Positions 60,255-64,000 of a stretch of 64,000 nt of DNA are shown here, in pieces. Within the stretch, counting starts at the first letter, position 1. Every line of letters begins with the position of its first letter. The position numbers and the translations under genes were made by a program. Below the pieces are notes generated by a model that saw only the letters and a list, made by a program, of their open reading frames with translations, was not told the origin of the DNA and did no database searches. Origin of the DNA: Pontibacter vulgaris (GTDB taxonomy: Bacteria > Bacteroidota > Bacteroidia > Cytophagales > Hymenobacteraceae); NCBI RefSeq assembly GCF_022758145.1, contig NZ_JAJVDH010000003.1, forward strand, positions 868,001 to 932,000. Direction: 5' to 3'.

Positions 60255-61646
60255 TTATAGTTTAGAATAAGATGTTTTTTGAGAGTTAAGGCCATACTTT
60301 TCATGCACTTCTGTCATGATGCGCTCCATTTCGTTGCGGATATCAGAAGAGGATACGTTAAAGTTATTGTTCATGAAGCTGTACAGTAAAACTTTTCCGC
60401 TTTTGGTAATGATGTAGCCGCTCTGATTATGCACATGCGAAAGCGTACCTGATTTTCCGAATACAAAAGGTACATTGGCTTTGTAAATATTCCGGAAAGT
60501 ACCCGCCCGGCCACCTGCTGCCAGTAAAGGAAACAGCCGCTCGTTGCCACGCTCCTGCTGCAGTTTCTGCAACACGGCAATTATACTTCGCGGCGTGATC
60601 ATATTCATGTTAGACAAGCCAGAGCCATCTACCCAAACAGGCGCATCGGGCAGGTCAGCCAGGTATGTTTTAAGTACATGCTTGATGCCGGTTTCTACAG
60701 ATAAGGTATCTGATAAAGTACCCGAGCAAAGAATCATCAGCTGCTCCGCCAACAGGTTATCGCTTACCTGCAACATACGCTTGTATACTGAGTCGGCGGG
60801 CAGGCCTTTCAATATCCGGGCATTTTGTGGTATCGTTCGCTTCAATAATTTAACCGGGCGCTTCAGTGTATCGGCCAGCAGTTGCACGGTCATTTCGGGC
60901 GAGGTTATAAATGGTACTTCCTCTGAAAAAGTAGCTTTGGCATGTTTCGGGTAAAAGGTAAGATCGTTGGTACGCCAGGCTCTTACAAACGGGTCGCCGT
61001 GCTTGTAAGCTAACGTGTCGGTTTTCAGCGACCGTTTAAAATAGGCAGGAGCTGTGGCAAATGGTCCGTCTTTCTTACGGGTAAACTTTACGATGTTGCC
61101 ATGAATTGGAAATACGTTTCGTTCCGGCTGGTAGTAGTAATTATAGTCGTCCCATCCCCAGTTTACGGCAAAAGGTGTGCTGGCAAACGGAGCATCTATA
61201 TAGTATAATTTCTCTTTGCGGCTTTTCAGAAAATCATAAGCAACGGAGTTCTTCACATCCATGTGCGTAAATGTAGGATCGCCGGTTCCCCAGAATATAA
61301 GCGAGTCGCCGCTGGTGGTATACTTGAGCGCAGGTATAGTATCGCCAAGCATTTTAAGCGAAGCATAAAAAGTGAGCAGCTTCGTGTTTGAGGCCGGCAC
61401 AAAATACCTGTCGGCATTATGCTCTACCACCATTTTACCAAGTTCAGGGTCGTAAAGGGCAAAGCCAACAAAACTGTGCTTCTGCTCGCTCAGCGCAACA
61501 ATCTGGCGTTTAATTTCATCGGGGCCATAAGGTACAGATGCCTGCGGTTTCTCGCGGGTGGTGCTGCAACCTGAAAACAACAATACACCAAACCCGACTA
61601 GCAGGTACCGGCAAAGCTTAGAGACTAGAACTAGGTTTGATGTCAT
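60255..61646 (-). CDS. PBP4-type D-Ala-D-Ala carboxypeptidase/endopeptidase lipoprotein
   Basis: 463 residues, ATG at 61646. Lipobox SGC at Cys27. S13-family serine peptidase: SxxK motif in VPASNTKL (Ser86, Lys89), SDN in QVSDNLLAEQL, and KTG-equivalent KSGTLSH. An accessory domain lies between the first and second motif, as in DacB. DacB-type enzymes remove the terminal D-Ala and split cross-links of peptidoglycan. It lies 3 bp upstream of the dipeptide epimerase, so the two are one transcript. Confidence 0.88.
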   Translation of the reverse strand: MTSNLVLVSKLCRYLLVGFGVLLFSGCSTTREKPQASVPYGPDEIKRQIVALSEQKHSFVGFALYDPELGKMVVEHNADRYFVPASNTKLLTFYASLKMLGDTIPALKYTTSGDSLIFWGTGDPTFTHMDVKNSVAYDFLKSRKEKLYYIDAPFASTPFAVNWGWDDYNYYYQPERNVFPIHGNIVKFTRKKDGPFATAPAYFKRSLKTDTLAYKHGDPFVRAWRTNDLTFYPKHAKATFSEEVPFITSPEMTVQLLADTLKRPVKLLKRTIPQNARILKGLPADSVYKRMLQVSDNLLAEQLMILCSGTLSDTLSVETGIKHVLKTYLADLPDAPVWVDGSGLSNMNMITPRSIIAVLQKLQQERGNERLFPLLAAGGRAGTFRNIYKANVPFVFGKSGTLSHVHNQSGYIITKSGKVLLYSFMNNNFNVSSSDIRNEMERIMTEVHEKYGLNSQKTSYSKL

Positions 61647-61673
61647 AGGTTCCTGTTTTTTTAACTACCTAAA

Positions 61674-62594
61674 CTATAAATACTTTTTATAAAGGTTAAA
61701 TAGAATCCGCTTATCTGTTTCGGTTAATACCGGTGTTGTGTCGTTTTGTATAAAATGCAGCTTAAAAGATCTGATGGCTGCTGAAAGATCGCGTGTATCG
61801 TACCCGATAATGCGCAACGCCTCCTGCGGGTTAAAGTTATCAGGAACATCGCCATGCACCGGCACAGATTCAAATACCAGCGATGGCTCTTTTGCCTTTG
61901 TAGTATCGATTACCGGAACCTGGGCAAGTATAATCGTATCCTGCAGCACATCCGCATCATACCATAAGCCAAAACCATTGTCAGCCAACAATTTCCACGG
62001 GAACACAGGGCTTGGGTCTACTTTACGAACAGGGGCAATATCTGAATGGCCTATAAAATTAGCAGTAGGAATATTATACTTTGTTTTCAGTGTGCCCAGC
62101 ACCCCGATCAGGCTGGTCATTTGCGCTTCCGAAAATGGCTCTGACCCGTTGTTATCTAACTCAATACCAATAGAAGAAGAATTAAGATCGGTAGCATTTC
62201 CCCATTTGCTTATCCCACCATGCCAGGCACGCAGGTAATCGTTCAGCATCTGGTATACTTTGCCATCGCGGCCAATGACATAATGTGCGCTAACCTTGGT
62301 AGCTGGTTTGGTAAATGTATTCAGCGTTTGTTCTGTAGAGTTCTGCGCCGTGTGGTGAATAATTACATAGTTCGGCTTGCGCATATCAAAGTTAGTGGCA
62401 CCTACCCAGTAATCGCCCTGCTTATAGGCCAGGCCTTCGGCATTGCCCAGCGGCGTTGCCCTTAAGGTGCGGGTATACGCCTTCAATTGTTTTTTATACG
62501 ATCGGTTGGTGGCCGCATAAGGGTTAACTGCGCAAGAGGCCAGCACTATACTTGCCAATAAAAAGAAAGCAACCTGAGTTGGTAAAAACTTCAT
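61674..62594 (-). CDS. N-acetylmuramoyl-L-alanine amidase lipoprotein (Amidase_2, AmpD-like)
   Basis: 306 residues, ATG at 62594. Lipobox LASC at Cys21. Amidase_2 zinc residues: His80 in VIIHHTAQNS, a second His in IGHSDIAPVRKVDP with the ligand Asp, and the catalytic Lys/Glu environment around WHGGISKWG and SSSIGIELDN. The C-terminal 90 residues carry a peptidoglycan-binding-like helical part. It cuts the bond between the sugar lactyl group and L-Ala. First gene of the muropeptide operon, divergent from the GH3 gene by 240 bp. Confidence 0.9.
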   Translation of the reverse strand: MKFLPTQVAFFLLASIVLASCAVNPYAATNRSYKKQLKAYTRTLRATPLGNAEGLAYKQGDYWVGATNFDMRKPNYVIIHHTAQNSTEQTLNTFTKPATKVSAHYVIGRDGKVYQMLNDYLRAWHGGISKWGNATDLNSSSIGIELDNNGSEPFSEAQMTSLIGVLGTLKTKYNIPTANFIGHSDIAPVRKVDPSPVFPWKLLADNGFGLWYDADVLQDTIILAQVPVIDTTKAKEPSLVFESVPVHGDVPDNFNPQEALRIIGYDTRDLSAAIRSFKLHFIQNDTTPVLTETDKRILFNLYKKYL

Positions 62595-62834
62595 AAACCC
62601 GATCTTTGTAACTATAGATTTTAAAATTTAAGCACTTTAATGAAAAATACAATAAGCCAGCCTTATAGAATTATATACAGTGACAGCTCTTACTAAAAAC
62701 GAAGTATAAAATTACAAGACCCTAATATTGCTTTTATTTGCAGGATTTAAAAAAAATAACGCAAATAAAAATGCAAACCAGCTGAATCCTATTAAATTGC
62801 AGTAATAACTGCTTTACCAAAAACCCTGATTACT
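62595..62834. other. Divergent intergenic region of the murein genes
   Basis: 240 bp, very AT-rich, between the amidase (-) and the GH3 gene (+). It must hold two promoters, but no full TAnnTTTG box with a -33 was found. One AAGTATA copy (62702) is present. Confidence 0.4.
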
Positions 62835-64000
62835 TTGAAAAAGAATCAATTTATCTCTCTGTTACTCATCTGCATGATGATGGTTGGCCTGCATAATTTG
62901 CAGGCTCAGTCTAAAAAAGCAAAAATCCGCAAGGCTCCTGTAAAAAAAGCAGCCGCGCCTGTTTTTAATCCTGATCAGGACCCGCCTTTCCTGAATGCAA
63001 ATCAGAAGTGGGTAGACTCTGTTTTCAAGTCTTTAACTCCTGACGAGCGCATTGCCCAGCTGATCATGATCCCGGTGTATTCGAACAAAAACCAGGCACA
63101 CATCGACTCTATCAGCACCCTTATCAAAACTTATAAAGTGGGTGGGGTAATATTTTTCCAGGGTGGGCCGGTACGTCAGGCCAAAATGACTAACCGCTAC
63201 CAGCAGGAAAGCAAAGTACCCCTGATGGTGTCTATCGACGGGGAGTGGGGATTAGCCATGCGCCTTGACAGCACTGTACGTTTCCCGTACCAGATGGCCT
63301 TAGGCGGCATAGATAACGAGAAGCTTATTTACGATATGGGCGTGGAAATTGCCCGCCAGTGCAAGCGCCTGGGCGTACATGTAAACTTTGCCCCTACTGT
63401 AGATATCAACAACAACGCCAACAACCCTGTTATCGGCTTCCGCTCTTTCGGTGAAGACAAGTATAACGTAGCCAGCAAATCACTGGCTTACATGAAAGGT
63501 ATGCAGGACCAGCATGTACTGGCAAGCGCCAAGCACTTTCCTGGCCACGGCGATACTAACGTAGATTCACACTATGGACTTCCGCTGATCAACTTTTCCC
63601 GCATCCGCCTGGACTCTGTGGAGCTACACCCTTTCCGTGCACTGATGAAGAACGGCTTAGGCAGTGTTATGGTGGCGCACATGAACATACCGGTATTAGA
63701 CAACACCGTTAACCTTGCTTCTACACTCTCTAAACCTATAGTTACTGACCTGCTTAAGAACGAACTGAAGTATAAAGGACTCGTGTTTACGGATGCTTTG
63801 AATATGCAGGGTGTTGCTAAATTTTACCCTCCGGGGGTGGTTGATGTAAAGGCTTTGCTTGCCGGTAACGATGTGTTGCTGAACACCATGGATGTAAAAA
63901 CCACCATTGCAGAAGTTAAAAAAGCAATTGCCAACAAAGAAATTACCCAGGCCGAGATTGACGCCCGCGTACGTAAAGTACTGGCTGCCAAACAATGGGT
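62835..64000 (+). CDS. GH3 beta-N-acetylhexosaminidase (NagZ-like), N-terminal part
   Basis: Runs off the right edge after 388 complete codons. Start is a TTG at 62835, giving MKKNQFISLLLICMMM-type signal peptide to about residue 25 (LQAQ); no ATG fits. GH3 barrel signatures: LIMIPVYSN, MVSIDGEWGLAMR, FAPTVDINNN, SAKHFPGHGDTNVDSHYGLP (the NagZ-type KHFPGHG loop) and the nucleophile in GLVFTDALNMQGV. In Bacteroidota such proteins often continue into a beta-lactamase-like domain, which would be outside the window. Removes GlcNAc from murein fragments. Fits the muropeptide genes next to it. Confidence 0.88.
   Translation, partial: MKKNQFISLLLICMMMVGLHNLQAQSKKAKIRKAPVKKAAAPVFNPDQDPPFLNANQKWVDSVFKSLTPDERIAQLIMIPVYSNKNQAHIDSISTLIKTYKVGGVIFFQGGPVRQAKMTNRYQQESKVPLMVSIDGEWGLAMRLDSTVRFPYQMALGGIDNEKLIYDMGVEIARQCKRLGVHVNFAPTVDINNNANNPVIGFRSFGEDKYNVASKSLAYMKGMQDQHVLASAKHFPGHGDTNVDSHYGLPLINFSRIRLDSVELHPFRALMKNGLGSVMVAHMNIPVLDNTVNLASTLSKPIVTDLLKNELKYKGLVFTDALNMQGVAKFYPPGVVDVKALLAGNDVLLNTMDVKTTIAEVKKAIANKEITQAEIDARVRKVLAAKQW

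Overview
The window looks like chromosomal DNA of a Bacteroidota bacterium of the order Cytophagales, most like Pontibacter and relatives (Hymenobacteraceae). The evidence is the set of family types (DUF3857, DUF5916, DUF4112, GH20 with a chitobiase-type tail, NagB fused to a PIG-L domain, ribonuclease Y next to ZapA and pheT), many small lipoproteins with short lipoboxes, weak Shine-Dalgarno sites, and promoters of the Bacteroidota type (TAnnTTTG near -7). The genus is inferred from general family resemblance; no search was run. I saw no rRNA, tRNA, CRISPR array, prophage or insertion sequence. Genes are dense, and many are separated by strong hairpin terminators.

Layout. 1-5.9 kb: edge of an ArsI/CadI-type protein, two DUF3857 proteins (one with a transglutaminase-like Cys/His pair, one that has lost both), a secreted protein and a small conserved protein. 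6-8.4 kb: a two-gene putative DNA-repair module (TIGR03915 plus radical SAM TIGR03916). 8.5-16.6 kb: an Omp85-type outer-membrane protein, CvfB-like RNA-binding protein, DUF5916 barrel protein, NAD(P)-binding protein, methyltransferase and small proteins. 16.7-19.1 kb: retropepsin-like protease, RimK-like ligase and an AstE-like peptidase in one operon. 19.2-25.6 kb: PQQ-type sugar dehydrogenase, hydrolase, the operon small lipoprotein-cmk-ispH-DUF502, and adenine deaminase. 25.7-31.8 kb: response regulator, CBS-type enzyme, sucD, and a peroxide-defence locus (oxyR divergent from dps-ahpC-ahpD). 32-36.8 kb: pheT-coiled coil-zapA-rny. 37-49.4 kb: mixed genes including a creatininase-type amidohydrolase, an unusual pyruvate-kinase-like protein, a frameshifted radC, uvsE and several small lipoproteins. 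49.6-64 kb: amino-sugar and cell-wall peptide genes.

How genes work together. The last 14 kb reads as one theme. A GH20 hexosaminidase, a FucP-type sugar transporter and NagB-PIG-L handle GlcNAc. An N-acetylmuramoyl-alanine amidase, a PBP4-type peptidase, an L-Ala-D/L-Glu-type epimerase, an oxononanoate-synthase-like PLP enzyme, a DUF819 carrier and an NlpC/P60 peptidase would release and process muropeptides. A divergent NagZ-like GH3 enzyme starts at the right edge. The oxyR locus is a compact peroxide regulon, and OxyR keeps Cys199 and Cys208.

The most striking signal is not a gene. The heptamer AAGTATA/TATACTT is scattered on both strands, inside and between genes, at a density far above chance (21 copies hand-counted in 16001-21000 against about 0.6 expected). 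It also forms the stems of some terminators. This resembles the genome-wide behaviour of DNA-uptake sequences or other highly iterated motifs.
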